Positions 51,855 through 61,885 of a stretch of DNA of 64,000 nt are shown piece by piece; position 1 is the first letter of the stretch; each line of letters begins with the position of its first letter. This DNA is from Egicoccus sp. AB-alg6-2 (GTDB lineage: Bacteria; Actinomycetota; Nitriliruptoria; Nitriliruptorales; Nitriliruptoraceae). The stretch spans positions 248,001 to 312,000 of the forward strand of contig NZ_JBGUAY010000004.1 in assembly GCF_041821025.1 (NCBI RefSeq), written 5' to 3'. The notes beneath the pieces are model-generated. The model was not told where the DNA came from and made no database searches. It saw nothing but the letters and a program-made list of their open reading frames with translations. The position numbers and the translations under genes were made by a program.

Positions 51855-52750
51855 TCCTGCTCCGATGGGTCGGTACGGCCGGCGACGTCGGTCCTGGCGG
51901 CGCCGTCGGCAAGCCGTTCGGCCCCGGCGTCGGAGGTGGCGTCGGAACTGCCCCCGGAGGTCGGGCGCCCGGCGCCGGCCGCGACCAGCTCGACGACGGC
52001 GGCACGCGGGTCACGCGCGCGGACCAGGGTCTCGCCGACCAGGACCGCGTCGGCGCCCTCCTCGGCCGCGCGACGGACGTCGGCGGCGTCGCGGACGCCG
52101 GACTCGGCGACCGCCAGGACGCCGTCGGCCAGTTGCGACCGCAGGCGCGCGAACCCGTCGCGGTCGAGTTCGAAGGTCCGCAGGTCCCGTGCATTCACGC
52201 CAACGACGTCCGCGTCGATACGGGTCGCGGCCGCGACCTCGCTGGCGTCGTGCACCTCGACGAGCACGTCGAGGCCGGCGGCACGTGCCTCGTCGTGCAG
52301 CAACGCGAGGGTTGGCTCGTCCAACGCCGCCACGATGAGCAGCACGGCCGCCGCACCAGCCGCCCTGGCCTCCCACACCTGGTAGGGATCGACCAGGAAG
52401 TCCTTGCGCAGCGCGGGGACGCCGAGGGCGGCGACATCGGCGAGGTCGAGCAGGTTGCCGGCGAACTGGTCCGGTTCGGTCAGCACCGACACCGCGGCCG
52501 CTCCACCGGCGACGTACGCGGCCGCCTGGGTCGGCGCATTCAGGTCGGCGGCGATGGTCCCCTTCGACGGCGACGCACGCTTCACCTCGGCGATGACCGA
52601 CACACCTGATCCGGCCAGGGCTTCGCGGAAGGCCGGTCCGCGCGGCGCCTCGCGCGCCCGCTCGCGCAACGCCTCGAGTGGTTCCCGCGCACGCGCCTCG
52701 TCGACGCGACGGCGCGCGCCGGCGAGCAACCCATCGAGGTAGGTCGTCAT
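51851..52750 (-). CDS. trpC: Indole-3-glycerol phosphate synthase
   Basis: Closes the indole ring from carboxyphenylaminodeoxyribulose phosphate. The 299-residue protein has VIAEVKRASPSKG with the catalytic Lys near residue 53, PALRKDFLVDPYQVWEA, VGVNARDLRTFELD and VAESGVRDAADV. About 35 residues beyond the normal end form a low-complexity Ser/Asp/Ala tail. It starts and ends in four-base overlaps (trpE before, trpB after). No phosphoribosylanthranilate isomerase domain is fused to it. Confidence 0.95.
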   Translation of the reverse strand: MTTYLDGLLAGARRRVDEARAREPLEALRERAREAPRGPAFREALAGSGVSVIAEVKRASPSKGTIAADLNAPTQAAAYVAGGAAAVSVLTEPDQFAGNLLDLADVAALGVPALRKDFLVDPYQVWEARAAGAAAVLLIVAALDEPTLALLHDEARAAGLDVLVEVHDASEVAAATRIDADVVGVNARDLRTFELDRDGFARLRSQLADGVLAVAESGVRDAADVRRAAEEGADAVLVGETLVRARDPRAAVVELVAAGAGRPTSGGSSDATSDAGAERLADGAARTDVAGRTDPSEQE

Positions 52751-54288
52751 CGTCGACCCTCCGCCGTGTCGGCCGTGAGCCCTTCGGCGGCCCGGACGGC
52801 GGCGAGCACGGCACCGGCCTTGCTACGCGTCTCGCGTTCCTCGGCGTCCGGCCTCGAGTCGGCGACGATGCCGGCACCCGCCTGCACGTGGGCGGTGCCG
52901 TCCTGCAGCACGACCGTGCGGATCGTGATGCAGGTGTCGACGTTTCCGGCGAAGTCGACGTAACCGACGGCGCCGGCGTAGGGGCCGCGGCGGGTCGGCT
53001 CGAGCTCGTCGATGATCTGCATCGCGCGGACCTTCGGCGCACCGCTGACGGTGCCCGCCGGGAACACGGCGCGCACGACGTCGACCGGGCCGAGCCCGTC
53101 CTTGAGCGTTCCGGTGACCGAACTCACCAGGTGCATGACGTGGCTGTAGCGCTCGACGTGCATCAGGTCGCCGACGCGGACGCTGCCGATGTCGCAGACG
53201 CGCCCGAGATCGTTGCGGGCGAGGTCGACGAGCATGACGTGCTCGGCGCGCTCCTTGGCGTCGGCCAACAGTTCCTGCTCGTGCTGACGGTCCTCGGCCG
53301 GTGAGGCACCCCGGGGGCGCGTGCCGGCGATCGGCCAGGTCTCGACGTGGCGGTCCTGGACCTGGACCAGCGCCTCGGGCGAGGAGCCGACGATCTGGGT
53401 CGGCAGACCGCCGTCGACACCGCCGATCGCACCGAGGTCGAGCAGGTACAGGTAGGGCGAGGGGTTGATGACCCGGAGGACGCGGTAGATGTCGAAGGCG
53501 CTGGCGCCGGTCGGCACGCTGAAACGCTGGCTGACCACGGTCTGGAAGGTGTCGCCGGCCGCGACGTAGTCCTTGACGGCCTCGACCATCGCCTGGTACC
53601 GGCCCGGTTCGAGGTTGCTCGGCGCATCGGCCGGCGCGACGTCGGGCAGGGGTGGCGTGGCGGCGGGCAGCGACGTCGTCGACGACGACAGTTGTGCGAC
53701 CACGGCGTCGGTGGCCGCGACCGCCGCGTCGTAGGCAGCCTCGAGATCATCGGGGGCCACCGCGTCGACGACGACGTTGGTGACCACGGTCAGCACCTGC
53801 CGCAGGTGGTCGAGCGCGACCACGTGCCGCGGGAACATCATGGCGAGGTCGGGCAGGCCGAGGTCGTCACGGCCCGTGTCCGGAATGCGCTCGACCTCAC
53901 GGACGGCGTCGTAGCCGATGTAGCCCACCGCGCCGCCGTGCAGAGGCAGGTCGAGCACCGCCGGCGCCCGGAAGGCGTCCGTGACCTTCGCGAGCGCGTC
54001 GAGCGGGCCGCTGGCGTCGGCGGCGGCAGCGGGCGGCGTGCCCTCCCAGCTCACGTCGCCGTCGCGGCCGTGCAGGACCAGGAACGGGTCGGTGCCGACG
54101 AACGAGTAGCGGCCCCAGCGTTCCCCGTGTTCGGCGGACTCGAGCAGGAAGCTCGGGCCGTCGCCGGCGAGCCTCGCGTACACCGACAGCGGCGTGTGCA
54201 GGTCCGAGAGCACCTCGCGCCACACCGGCACCACCCCGTGCGTTGCGGCGAGGCGGACGAACTCGGCACGGTCGGGGCTGACGGTCAC
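52747..54288 (-). CDS. trpE: Anthranilate synthase component I
   Basis: Makes anthranilate from chorismate, using ammonia from the glutaminase TrpG, which is not encoded nearby. The 513-residue protein keeps the feedback site [10 protein letters not shown] in its N-terminal domain, where tryptophan binds. Chorismate-domain signatures are [32 protein letters not shown] and [17 protein letters not shown]. The GTG at 54288 overlaps the hisI stop as GTGA and gives a usual N-terminus; longer starts would run into hisI. Regulation is probably by feedback; no leader peptide with tandem Trp codons is evident. Confidence 0.95.
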   Translation of the reverse strand: MTVSPDRAEFVRLAATHGVVPVWREVLSDLHTPLSVYARLAGDGPSFLLESAEHGERWGRYSFVGTDPFLVLHGRDGDVSWEGTPPAAAADASGPLDALAKVTDAFRAPAVLDLPLHGGAVGYIGYDAVREVERIPDTGRDDLGLPDLAMMFPRHVVALDHLRQVLTVVTNVVVDAVAPDDLEAAYDAAVAATDAVVAQLSSSTTSLPAATPPLPDVAPADAPSNLEPGRYQAMVEAVKDYVAAGDTFQTVVSQRFSVPTGASAFDIYRVLRVINPSPYLYLLDLGAIGGVDGGLPTQIVGSSPEALVQVQDRHVETWPIAGTRPRGASPAEDRQHEQELLADAKERAEHVMLVDLARNDLGRVCDIGSVRVGDLMHVERYSHVMHLVSSVTGTLKDGLGPVDVVRAVFPAGTVSGAPKVRAMQIIDELEPTRRGPYAGAVGYVDFAGNVDTCITIRTVVLQDGTAHVQAGAGIVADSRPDAEERETRSKAGAVLAAVRAAEGLTADTAEGRR

Positions 54289-54641
54289 GTCGGGTCGCTC
54301 CTCGAGAAGGTCGGCTGGCGGTGGAAGCACGTGCGCTCGCCGGTGTGACACGCCACGCCGGTGTCCCCCTGGTCCACGAGGACGAGCAGGGTGTCCGCGT
54401 CACAGTCGACCCGCAGTTCCACGACGCGCTGCGTGTTCCCCGACGTCGCGCCCTTGTGCCACAGCGCCGCACGGGACCGGCTGTAGAACACCGTCTCGCC
54501 CAGCTCGTGGGTGCGCGCCAGCGCCTCGGCGTTCATCCACGCCACCATCAGCACCTCGCCGGTGTCGTGCTGCTGCACGACCGCCGGGATCAGGCCACGC
54601 TCGTCGAAGCGCAGGTCGTCGACCCCGACCGCTTCGTGCAT
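54285..54641 (-). CDS. hisI: Phosphoribosyl-AMP cyclohydrolase
   Basis: Third step of histidine synthesis, opening the adenine ring of PR-AMP. The 118-residue single-domain enzyme (no HisE fusion) has [29 protein letters not shown], the Mg/Zn-binding [13 protein letters not shown] and CHTGERTCF with the zinc cysteines. GGAGGAAG is well placed before the ATG at 54641. It is the first gene of the hisI-trpECBA operon, separated from hisDCBHAF by two unrelated genes in the other direction. Confidence 0.95.
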   Translation of the reverse strand: MHEAVGVDDLRFDERGLIPAVVQQHDTGEVLMVAWMNAEALARTHELGETVFYSRSRAALWHKGATSGNTQRVVELRVDCDADTLLVLVDQGDTGVACHTGERTCFHRQPTFSRSDPT

Positions 54642-54718
54642 GGACACTTCCTCCGTCGCCCCGGGCGGGACCGACCGTGGCGCGCGCGACGGGCCGGTTC
54701 GGCAGACCTGGACCGTCG

Positions 54719-54746
54719 AGACTACCCCCGGGCAAGGGGGCACCAA
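54719..54746 (-). promoter_or_regulatory. Candidate hisI-trp promoter
   Basis: On the minus strand TTGGTG (54741-54746) is followed after 16 bases by TAGTCT (54719-54724). The spacer itself is a CCCCC...GGGGG dyad. This leaves a leader of about 75 bases before hisI, without a visible attenuator peptide. Confidence 0.4.
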
Positions 54747-54819
54747 CGTCAGTGCATGCAGGCGTGCCGTTCGTCTAGCGTGACCGATCGATGCGAACGA
54801 CTCGGTGAGGATGACGCGC

Positions 54820-55689
54820 ATGAGCAGCCCCGCGGCCTGGCACCCGGACCCGACCCGCAAGCACGACCACCGGTGGTGGGACGGCACCAAGTGGACCGAG
54901 CACGTCGCCGACGCGGGCGAGTCGAAGATCGACCACCTCGCCCCCGGTGATGCACCCCCGGCTCCGACCGGCGGTGTCCCGCCGACGGCGGAGCCCGATC
55001 CCGACATCACCACCGGCGGCTCCAGCGCCTATGGCGCCGCGGACGCGGCCGGCCACGGTGGTCTCGCCGGTGGCGCGGCGTCCGGCACCGGCGCCGGCGC
55101 CGACGCGGGTGCCGAAGGTGGAGCCGGCGGCCGGCCCGGTGCCTGGGAGGGAACCGCCGATCCCGACCAGGGGCAGCGGTGGCAGCAGCCGGGCGCGGGC
55201 GACCCGCACGACACGGCGCGGCAGCCGGCGTGGCAGCAGGGCCCGGGTTCGTACCAGCAGGGTTCCGGTGCGTATCAGCACGACGACGCGTATGGGCAGC
55301 AACCCGCCTGGGACCAGGGCGGTCAGGCCTACAGCCAGCGGGCCCAGTCCGGCACCGACGGTGTCGCCATCGCCGCGCTGGTGATCGGCATCCTGTCACT
55401 GCTGACGTCGTGGTTCGTGCTCGGTGGCCTCGGTGGCGTCATCGCCCTGATCCTGGGCTTCGTGGCCCTCGGGCGCATCAAGCGCAACCGTTCCGGCGGG
55501 CGCGGCATGGCGATCACGGGCATCGTGACCGGCGTGCTGTCCATTGTCGTCGCGATCCTGGTCGTGATCTTCGCGGTCGGCTTCTTCGGTGACGCCGCGG
55601 CCGAGTACGAGCAGTGCCTGCAGGAGAACTCGGAGGAGTTCTGCAACGAGCAGCTCGAGCAGGGCATCCTCGAACGCTTCAGCAACTGA
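54820..55689 (+). CDS. DUF2510/DUF4190-type membrane protein
   Basis: Envelope protein of unknown role, 289 residues. A DUF2510 motif ([18 protein letters not shown]) opens the chain. About 130 residues of Gly/Ala/Gln/Tyr-rich low-complexity sequence follow, including short QQGSGAYQ-like repeats. Two hydrophobic helices joined by a conserved [20 protein letters not shown] segment form the DUF4190 end. A short acidic tail with two Cys closes the protein. The ATG at 54820 has GAGGA eight bases upstream; a GTG at 54805 is less likely. It is coupled to the zinc-ribbon gene by TGATG. Confidence 0.82.
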   Translation: MSSPAAWHPDPTRKHDHRWWDGTKWTEHVADAGESKIDHLAPGDAPPAPTGGVPPTAEPDPDITTGGSSAYGAADAAGHGGLAGGAASGTGAGADAGAEGGAGGRPGAWEGTADPDQGQRWQQPGAGDPHDTARQPAWQQGPGSYQQGSGAYQHDDAYGQQPAWDQGGQAYSQRAQSGTDGVAIAALVIGILSLLTSWFVLGGLGGVIALILGFVALGRIKRNRSGGRGMAITGIVTGVLSIVVAILVVIFAVGFFGDAAAEYEQCLQENSEEFCNEQLEQGILERFSN

Positions 55690-56123
55690 TGTCGTCGCCG
55701 GTCTGCCCGGCGTGCGGAGCGGGGCTGGCCCCCGTACCGGCGCCGGGCGGCGAGGCGACGGTGGGGAGCGTCGCGGGCGTGCTCGAGCAACGTCCCCGCT
55801 GGCGATGCGACAACGGGCACGACGCGGGCCCGGTGATCACCCCGGAACGCGCGCGGACCGAGGTGGCCGCGGCCATCACGATCGCGCGGGCGCGTCGTCT
55901 GCGCCGCGGTGACCGCTGCCGCGTCTGTGACGCCGACCTCGTCATGCCCGTGCGACGCACGGTGTGGGCCGCCACCCTGACCGACGACGAGCGCCGGGCG
56001 GCCGTCACGCTCACCTACGACGTCCCGGCGACGCGGTGCCCGGACTGCGGGTGCAACCAGGTGCCGACCCGGTCGGTGGACGACCTGTTCGCGGTCCTCG
56101 ACCGCCTGCTCCGCGAGGAGTGA
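55689..56123 (+). CDS. Zinc-ribbon protein of unknown function
   Basis: Unrecognised 144-residue soluble protein with three Cys-pair motifs: CPACG at the N-terminus, CRVCD in the middle and CPDCGCNQ near residue 120. A CDNGH segment also occurs after residue 38, so one or two zinc sites are likely. The N-terminal ribbon resembles those that read nucleic acid or stabilise small regulatory proteins, but I cannot name a family. Its start overlaps the DUF2510 stop by one base, and it converges with hisF 33 bases away. Confidence 0.7.
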   Translation: MSSPVCPACGAGLAPVPAPGGEATVGSVAGVLEQRPRWRCDNGHDAGPVITPERARTEVAAAITIARARRLRRGDRCRVCDADLVMPVRRTVWAATLTDDERRAAVTLTYDVPATRCPDCGCNQVPTRSVDDLFAVLDRLLREE

Positions 56124-56156
56124 GCCGGACGGGGCAGGCCGCCCGCCGTGCCGACG

Positions 56157-56975
56157 TCAGGGCGTCTGCGGCGGCGTACGGCGGACGGTGACACCGCGGT
56201 CGGCCATGTGCGCCTTCACGTCGCGGATGCGCAACTCGCCGAAGTGGAACACCGAGGCCGCGAGCACCGCCGACGCGTGGCCCTGCAGGATGCCGTCCGC
56301 GAGATGGTCGGGCGTGCCCGCGCCGCCCGAGGCGATCACGGGCACGTCGACGAGGTCGGTGACCGCCCGCAGCAGGTCGAGGTCGAACCCGGCCTTGGTT
56401 CCGTCCCGGTCCATCGACGTCAGCAGGATCTCACCCGCCCCCCGGCGGGCGACCTCTCGGCACCATGCCACGGCATCGGTTCCCGTGGGGGTGCGTCCGC
56501 CGTTGACGAACAGTTCCCAGCCGGCGGACGGGTCGTCGCCGACACGGCGGCGGGCGTCGACCGCGGCGACGACGGACTGGGCACCGACGGCGTCGGCACA
56601 CTCGGTGAGCAGTTCCGGTCGCCGGACGGCGGCGGTGTTGAACGCGATCTTGTCCGCACCCGCGTGCAGCATCCGGCGGGCATCGGCGACGCTGCGCATG
56701 CCCCCGCCGACGGCGAACGGGATCGAGACCTGTTCGGCGACCCGATGGACGACGTCGACCATGATGTCGCGTGCGTCGCTGGAAGCGGTGATGTCGAGGA
56801 AGACCAGTTCGTCGGCGCCCTCGAGGTCGTACAGGCGGGCGAGTTCCACGGGGTCGCCGGCGTCGCGCAGGTCGACGAAGTTGACGCCCTTGACGACCCG
56901 TCCGGCGGTGACGTCGAGGCACGGGATGACCCGTGCGGCGAGGGTTTGCGCCCCCGTGGTGACGGGCACGTTCAT
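56157..56975 (-). CDS. hisF: Imidazole glycerol phosphate synthase, cyclase subunit
   Basis: Forms imidazole glycerol phosphate and AICAR from PRFAR with ammonia from HisH. The 272-residue barrel shows [19 protein letters not shown] with the first catalytic Asp, [25 protein letters not shown], the second Asp in [10 protein letters not shown], and [16 protein letters not shown]. It is slightly longer than usual at the N-terminus. The ATG at 56975 overlaps hisA by four bases. Confidence 0.95.
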   Translation of the reverse strand: MNVPVTTGAQTLAARVIPCLDVTAGRVVKGVNFVDLRDAGDPVELARLYDLEGADELVFLDITASSDARDIMVDVVHRVAEQVSIPFAVGGGMRSVADARRMLHAGADKIAFNTAAVRRPELLTECADAVGAQSVVAAVDARRRVGDDPSAGWELFVNGGRTPTGTDAVAWCREVARRGAGEILLTSMDRDGTKAGFDLDLLRAVTDLVDVPVIASGGAGTPDHLADGILQGHASAVLAASVFHFGELRIRDVKAHMADRGVTVRRTPPQTP

Positions 56976-57706
56976 GCCGGTTCCGAACCGCCGACGACGG
57001 CCAACGCCTCGCCGAGGGTGAACGCCCCGCTGTAGAGCGCCTTGCCGACGATGGCGGCATCGACCCGCGGGTGGCAGTCGGCCAGGATCCGCAGATCGGC
57101 GATGGTGCTCACGCCCCCGGACGCGGTCACGTGGGCGTCCGTGGCGTCCGCGACGCGGGTCAACATCCCGACATTCGGTCCCTGCAGCATTCCGTCCTTG
57201 GCCACGTCGGTGTAGACGAAGCGCGGAACGCCCATCGTCGTGAACGTCTCGAGCGCGTCGAAGAGGTCGCCGGCCTCCTCGGTCCACCCCCGCGCCTGCA
57301 GCGTGGTGCCCCGGGCGTCGAGCCCGACGGCGATGCGCGGCCCAACGGCATCGAGCACCTCGGCGACGAACGCCGGCCGAGACAGCGCCATCGTGCCGAT
57401 GACCACGCGCTCGGCGCCGTAGGACAACGACGCCTCGACGTCGGCCAGGGTCCGTACGCCACCCGACGCCTGGACCCGGCAACCGGTCGCCTCGACGATC
57501 GCCTCGATCAGGTGCCGGTTCCTCGGCTCGCCGGTGAACGCCGCATCGAGGTCGACGACGTGCAACCACTCCGTCCCGACGTCGGCGAAACGCTGGGCGG
57601 CTGCCACGGGATCGGCGTCGTAGACGGTCTCCGCATCGGCGCGGCCCTGGGTCAGGCGGACGGCGCGGCCGTCCTTGATGTCCACGGCCGGGTACAGGGT
57701 CAACAC
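56972..57706 (-). CDS. hisA: ProFAR isomerase, possibly dual-function PriA (HisA/TrpF)
   Basis: Amadori isomerase of histidine synthesis, 244 residues. The barrel has [17 protein letters not shown] with the catalytic Asp, [45 protein letters not shown] with the second Asp, and [18 protein letters not shown]. In Actinobacteria lacking trpF, the enzyme (PriA) also isomerises phosphoribosylanthranilate, using an Arg-Gly-Trp loop; here [13 protein letters not shown] carries that RGW. No trpF lies in the trp operon of this window. Dual function is therefore plausible but not shown. Confidence 0.93.
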   Translation of the reverse strand: MLTLYPAVDIKDGRAVRLTQGRADAETVYDADPVAAAQRFADVGTEWLHVVDLDAAFTGEPRNRHLIEAIVEATGCRVQASGGVRTLADVEASLSYGAERVVIGTMALSRPAFVAEVLDAVGPRIAVGLDARGTTLQARGWTEEAGDLFDALETFTTMGVPRFVYTDVAKDGMLQGPNVGMLTRVADATDAHVTASGGVSTIADLRILADCHPRVDAAIVGKALYSGAFTLGEALAVVGGSEPA

Positions 57707-57724
57707 GTTCGGTGCTCCTCGTGG

Positions 57725-58363
57725 TCAGGCCGCGAGCGTGGCGACCCAGTTGGCGAGCAGGCGTCGCCCGATCTCGCCGGACTTCTCGGGGTGGAACTGG
57801 GTGCCGACCACGCTCGACTGGCGGACGAGGCTCGGGAAGTCGACGCCACCGTAGGCGGTGCGCCCCACGACCGGTTCCTGGTCGGTCGGCACCGCGTAGT
57901 AGGAGTGCACGTAGTACACCCGCTCCCCCGCCACCCCGTTCAGCAGTTCGTCTTCCTCGTGGCCGTCGGCGGCGTGGAGCACGTCCCAGCCCATGTGCGG
58001 GACGATCGCACCGGCGGGGAACCGCTCGACCCGCCCGGCCAGGAGCCCAAGTCCCGGTTCGTCACCCTCGGACGAGCCGTCGTAGAGCAACTGCATCCCG
58101 ACGCAGATGCCGAAGACCGGACGCCGGGCGGCGATCCAATCCTGCAGCAGGGCATGCAACCCGGAACGGCGGAGGGACGCGACGCAGGATCCGAAGTGAC
58201 CGACTCCCGGGACGACCAGGCCGTCCGCCTCGGCCGCCGCGTCCGGGTCGGCGGTGACGAACGCGTCGGCACCGGCAGCGTCGAACCCGCGCTTGGCCGA
58301 GCGCACGTTGCCTGCGTCGTAGTCCAGCACCGCGAGTCGAGGGCGCGACCGGGCGTCGGTCAC
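57725..58363 (-). CDS. hisH: Imidazole glycerol phosphate synthase, glutaminase subunit
   Basis: Class I glutamine amidotransferase supplying ammonia to HisF. The 212-residue protein contains the nucleophile Cys in [16 protein letters not shown], the oxyanion region [11 protein letters not shown], and the His-Glu pair in [15 protein letters not shown]. It overlaps hisB by four bases and is 18 bases upstream of hisA. Confidence 0.95.
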   Translation of the reverse strand: MTDARSRPRLAVLDYDAGNVRSAKRGFDAAGADAFVTADPDAAAEADGLVVPGVGHFGSCVASLRRSGLHALLQDWIAARRPVFGICVGMQLLYDGSSEGDEPGLGLLAGRVERFPAGAIVPHMGWDVLHAADGHEEDELLNGVAGERVYYVHSYYAVPTDQEPVVGRTAYGGVDFPSLVRQSSVVGTQFHPEKSGEIGRRLLANWVATLAA

Positions 58364-58950
58364 TGCAGGACGCCCTTGGTGGAGGGCACGGTGCCCTCGC
58401 CGGTGACGGCGACCGCGCGTCGCAGCGCGACGGCGAACGCCTTGAAGACCGACTCGAAGACGTGATGGGTGTTCTCACCGGACACGTTGTGGACGTGCAC
58501 GGTGATGCGGGCGTTGGCGACCAGCGCCTCGAAGAAGTGCTTCAGCAGGTGGACCTCCAGCGTTCCGATGGTGGGCACCGGGGGGGTCACGTCCCAGACC
58601 AGGAAGGGGCGACCGGAGAGGTCGACGGCCACGCGCGTGAGTGCCTCGTCGATGGGCACCTGGGAGTCGCCGAACCGCTCGACGCCAGCACGGTCGCCCC
58701 AGGCCTCCGTCAGCGCCTGGCCGAGCGCGATGCCGACGTCCTCGATGGTGTGGTGCTCGTCGATCTCGAGGTCGCCCTCGGCCTTGACCGTGAGGTCGAG
58801 ACGGCCGTGCCGCCCGAGCTGGTCGAGCATGTGGTCGAAGAACGGAACCCCGGTGGCGACGTCGACGGTGCCACGACCGTCGAGGTCGACCTCGACCTCG
58901 ATGCGGGTCTCCTTGGTGTCGCGGCTGACGCGACCGACACGGCTGCTCAC
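58360..58950 (-). CDS. hisB: Imidazoleglycerol-phosphate dehydratase
   Basis: Mn-dependent dehydratase, sixth step of histidine synthesis. The 196-residue monofunctional enzyme has the metal-binding FFDHMLDQLGRHG, DEHHTIEDVGIALGQAL, HLLKHFFEALVANA and ENTHHVFESVFKAFA. No HisB-N phosphatase domain is fused, as usual in Actinobacteria. The GTG at 58950 follows AGGAG at good distance; longer frames upstream lie within hisC spacer sequence. It overlaps hisH by four bases. Confidence 0.95.
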   Translation of the reverse strand: MSSRVGRVSRDTKETRIEVEVDLDGRGTVDVATGVPFFDHMLDQLGRHGRLDLTVKAEGDLEIDEHHTIEDVGIALGQALTEAWGDRAGVERFGDSQVPIDEALTRVAVDLSGRPFLVWDVTPPVPTIGTLEVHLLKHFFEALVANARITVHVHNVSGENTHHVFESVFKAFAVALRRAVAVTGEGTVPSTKGVLQ

Positions 58951-58984
58951 GGGTGCTCCTGGTACGGGAAGGTGGACGGGCGGG

Positions 58985-60073
58985 TCAGGCCAGCGCGTTG
59001 TGGAGCGCGGCGAGGAAGGCGTCGTTCTCGGCCGGTGTGCCGATCGTGACACGGAGGCAGCCGGTCAGGCGCGGCTTCGACGTGAAGTCGCGCACCAGCA
59101 CGCCCTGGTCGAGCAGGCGCGTGAAGAGGTCGTCGACGTCGGTGCGGAACAGCAGGAAGTTCGCCGCCGACGGCCACACCCGGACGCCGTCCATGCCTGC
59201 CAGCACGGCCGACACCCGGTCACGCTCGTCGGCGACCTGTTGGCGGTGGCCGAGGAAGTCGGCCTCCTGCTCGAGCGCGACCAGGCCGGCGACCTGTTTC
59301 ATGGCATCGAGGTGGTAGGGCAGGCGGACCTTTTGGACGTCGTCGACGACCCAGTCCGCCGCCGCGAGGTACCCCAACCGCAGGCCGGCGAGCCGGAAGG
59401 CCTTGGAGAAGGTGCGGACGACCGCCAGGCGCGGCAGTTGCCCGACGAGGTCGACCACCGACGCATCCGGGCCGCCGAACTCGACGTAGGCCTCGTCGAC
59501 GACGACCAGGGCCCGGGTCGTGTCGTGGACCGTCCGGATCGCGTCGTGCCCGACCGGCGTGCCGACCGGGTTGTTCGGGCTCGGGACCAGGACGAGGTCG
59601 GGGTCCTCGGCGGCGATCGCCTGCGCCACGTCGGGTGTGAGCTGGAAATCGTCGTCGAGGTCGACCTCGACGGCGGAGGTGAGGCTGGTCCGGCACAGCT
59701 CGGGGTACATCGAGTAGCCGGGCCGGACATACACGGCGCGTCGGCCGGGACCGCCGTAGGCCTGCAGCAGTTGCTGGAGGACCTCGTTGGAGCCGTTGGC
59801 CGCCCAGACCTGGTCGGCGCGCAGCCGGAGCCGACGGGCCAGCGCCTCGCGCAGTCGTCGGTGGGGCCGGTCCGGGTAACGGTTGAGCTGCAGCGCGGTG
59901 ATCCGCCGGGCCACCTCGTCGAGGTAGCCGGCGGGTGGGAGGTCGGCGGTCTCGTTGGTGTTGAGCCGGACCGGCACGTCGAGCTGTGGCGCCCCGTACG
60001 GCTCGACGTCCGCGAGGTCCGCGCGTACGGGCAGCCGCTGCGCCGCGGCGCGCGGCGGGACCCCGGCGCTCAC
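58985..60073 (-). CDS. hisC: Histidinol-phosphate aminotransferase
   Basis: PLP aminotransferase of fold type I, 362 residues. Key segments are VRLNTNETADLPP, NRYPDRPHRRLREALA, ANGSNEVLQQLLQAYGG (phosphate site), SPNNPVGTPV, VVDEAYVEFGG and the PLP Lys in VVRTFSKAFRLAGLRLGYL. The GTG at 60073 overlaps the hisD stop by four bases. The N-terminal 25 residues are variable. Confidence 0.95.
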   Translation of the reverse strand: MSAGVPPRAAAQRLPVRADLADVEPYGAPQLDVPVRLNTNETADLPPAGYLDEVARRITALQLNRYPDRPHRRLREALARRLRLRADQVWAANGSNEVLQQLLQAYGGPGRRAVYVRPGYSMYPELCRTSLTSAVEVDLDDDFQLTPDVAQAIAAEDPDLVLVPSPNNPVGTPVGHDAIRTVHDTTRALVVVDEAYVEFGGPDASVVDLVGQLPRLAVVRTFSKAFRLAGLRLGYLAAADWVVDDVQKVRLPYHLDAMKQVAGLVALEQEADFLGHRQQVADERDRVSAVLAGMDGVRVWPSAANFLLFRTDVDDLFTRLLDQGVLVRDFTSKPRLTGCLRVTIGTPAENDAFLAALHNALA

Positions 60074-61407
60074 GCGTCGCCCCGCGGCTCGAAGCGCACG
60101 TCCACGGCACGGGCGTGGGCCGGCAGGTCCTCGCTGTGGGCCAGCGCGTCGACGTCTGCGGCGAAGTCGCGCAACTGCTGCTCGGTGTACTCGACGTAGT
60201 TGACGGGCACCAGGAACGAGGTCGTCGACAGCCCGCCCGAAAACCGGGCGGTGCCCGAGGTGGGCAGGGTGTGGTTGGGCCCCGCGCCGTAGTCGCCGAC
60301 CGAGACCGGGGTCCACGGCCCGATGAAGGTGGTGCCGGCGTAACGGATGCGTTCGGCCACCTTGGCCGCGTCGGCCGTGTGGACCTCGAGGTGTTCGGCC
60401 GCGAACACCTCGGCGACCTCGATGGCGTGGTCGAGGTCGTCGACGAGCACGACGGTGCCCTGGTTGCGCAGGGCGGTCTCGATGCGCTGGGCGTGCCGGG
60501 CGCGCGGAACCTCCTCCTCGAGCGCCGCCTCGACCGGGTCGACGAGGCCGGGCTCGGTCGTGATCAGCAGGGACACGACCAGTTCGTCGTGCTCGGCCTG
60601 TCCGACGAGGTCGGCCGCGACGTTGCGGGCGTCGGCCGTGGCATCGGCGACGATGGCCACCTCGGTGGGGCCGGCATAGCCCTCGATGCCGATGACACCC
60701 TCGGCCGCCAGCTGCTGCTTCGCCAGCGCGACGTGGAGGTTGCCCGGTCCGACGACCATGTCGCAGTGCGGGACGGCATCGGTGCCATACGCCATGGCGG
60801 CGATGGCCTGGGCCCCGCCGACCCGTACGACGCGGTCGACGCCCAGCAGCGCCGCCGCGGCCAGCACGGTGCGGTTGGGCCAACCGTCGCGCTCCCCCGA
60901 CTCGGGCGGCGCGAACCCGGTGCCGGACGGCGGGGTGCACAGCACGATCTCGTCGACACCGGCGACCTGCGCGGGCACGACCGTCATGATCACGGTCGAG
61001 GGATAGGCGGCCTTGCCGCCGGGCACGTACACGCCGGCGCGCGCGACCGGTCGGTGCCACACGCCCATCCGCACGCCGTCGAGGTGGTCCTCCCAGTCGG
61101 CGGGGCGGCTCCTCTCGTGGAACCAGCGCACCTGCTCGATCGAGCGTTCGAGCGCGGACCGCAGAGCGGGGTCGAGCCGGTCGAGCGACTCATGCAGGAC
61201 GTCCGACGGGACGACGAGGTCGTCGAGGTCCTGGCCGTCGAACCTGGCGGTGAGCTCGCGGAGGGCGGCATCACCGCGGTCGCGGACCGCCTGCAGCGTC
61301 GCTTCGACGCCCTGACGGGCCGTGGCGAGGTCGGTACGGGGCCGCGGCAGCCGGTCGCGCGGGTCGGACCGGTCGCCGCGCAGGTCGACGACGGTCAGGC
61401 GGGCCAT
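60070..61407 (-). CDS. hisD: Histidinol dehydrogenase
   Basis: Oxidises histidinol to histidine in two NAD steps, with zinc. The 445-residue protein shows VYVPGGKAAYPSTVIMT, the family signature VVGPGNLHVALAKQQL with GIEGYAGPTEVAIVAD, AEHLEVHTAD and the zinc-site stretch PNHTLPTSGTARFSGGLS. It is the first gene of hisDCBHAF. About 160 bases upstream separate it from the small membrane protein gene; I see only a weak TACGCT -10 there. Confidence 0.96.
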   Translation of the reverse strand: MARLTVVDLRGDRSDPRDRLPRPRTDLATARQGVEATLQAVRDRGDAALRELTARFDGQDLDDLVVPSDVLHESLDRLDPALRSALERSIEQVRWFHERSRPADWEDHLDGVRMGVWHRPVARAGVYVPGGKAAYPSTVIMTVVPAQVAGVDEIVLCTPPSGTGFAPPESGERDGWPNRTVLAAAALLGVDRVVRVGGAQAIAAMAYGTDAVPHCDMVVGPGNLHVALAKQQLAAEGVIGIEGYAGPTEVAIVADATADARNVAADLVGQAEHDELVVSLLITTEPGLVDPVEAALEEEVPRARHAQRIETALRNQGTVVLVDDLDHAIEVAEVFAAEHLEVHTADAAKVAERIRYAGTTFIGPWTPVSVGDYGAGPNHTLPTSGTARFSGGLSTTSFLVPVNYVEYTEQQLRDFAADVDALAHSEDLPAHARAVDVRFEPRGDA

Positions 61408-61571
61408 GCGGGAGACCTCGGGGAGGGGACGTTCGGGAGCGTACCCACGCGCGCCCCCCGCCCGGTTCCCGCGCGGCTGCGTGGCGCCGACGGCCCCGCC
61501 GCCGGTGACCGTTTGGAAGCGCGTACCGATGTGCCCGGTGCGGAGCCATCAGGAACCGGCGGCAGTGCGAT

Positions 61572-61793
61572 CTAGTTGCCGATGATGCCGGCGCCCACCA
61601 GGGCATAGACGAGCAGGCCGAGCACGAGGGCGCCGACGATGACCATCATCGTGCCCTTCGAGCCCGTACCGGACTTCTGCGCCTCGGGGTGCATGCCCGG
61701 GCGGCGGCCCGCGTCGTTTCGGTTCTCGGGACGGTTGCGCGCCGCCTCGCGGTTGGCGTCGCCGGGCTCGTCCTGGTGCGGGTGGGTGCTCAT
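61572..61793 (-). CDS. Small single-helix membrane protein
   Basis: Unrecognised 73-residue protein. The first 45 residues are polar and charged (rich in His, Asn, Arg, Asp). The last 25 form one hydrophobic helix (MMVIVGALVLGLLVYALVGA) ending at the C-terminus, giving a tail-anchored topology. AAAGGT lies six bases before the ATG at 61793. It is placed between the L,D-transpeptidase gene and hisD on the same strand. No function can be assigned. Confidence 0.65.
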   Translation of the reverse strand: MSTHPHQDEPGDANREAARNRPENRNDAGRRPGMHPEAQKSGTGSKGTMMVIVGALVLGLLVYALVGAGIIGN

Positions 61794-61885
61794 GCCGGAC
61801 CTTTCGTGGTTGCTGATCCCCCAGCGAACCGCACGGCGGCGCCGACGCACGGCGCCACGGTCCGCCGTTGGGCCAGGTTCGGCCC

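Noticed and set aside
54642-54720. Attenuator or T-box leader before hisI-trp
   Set aside because: No short peptide rich in Trp or His codons and no T-box-like element could be found in the leader.
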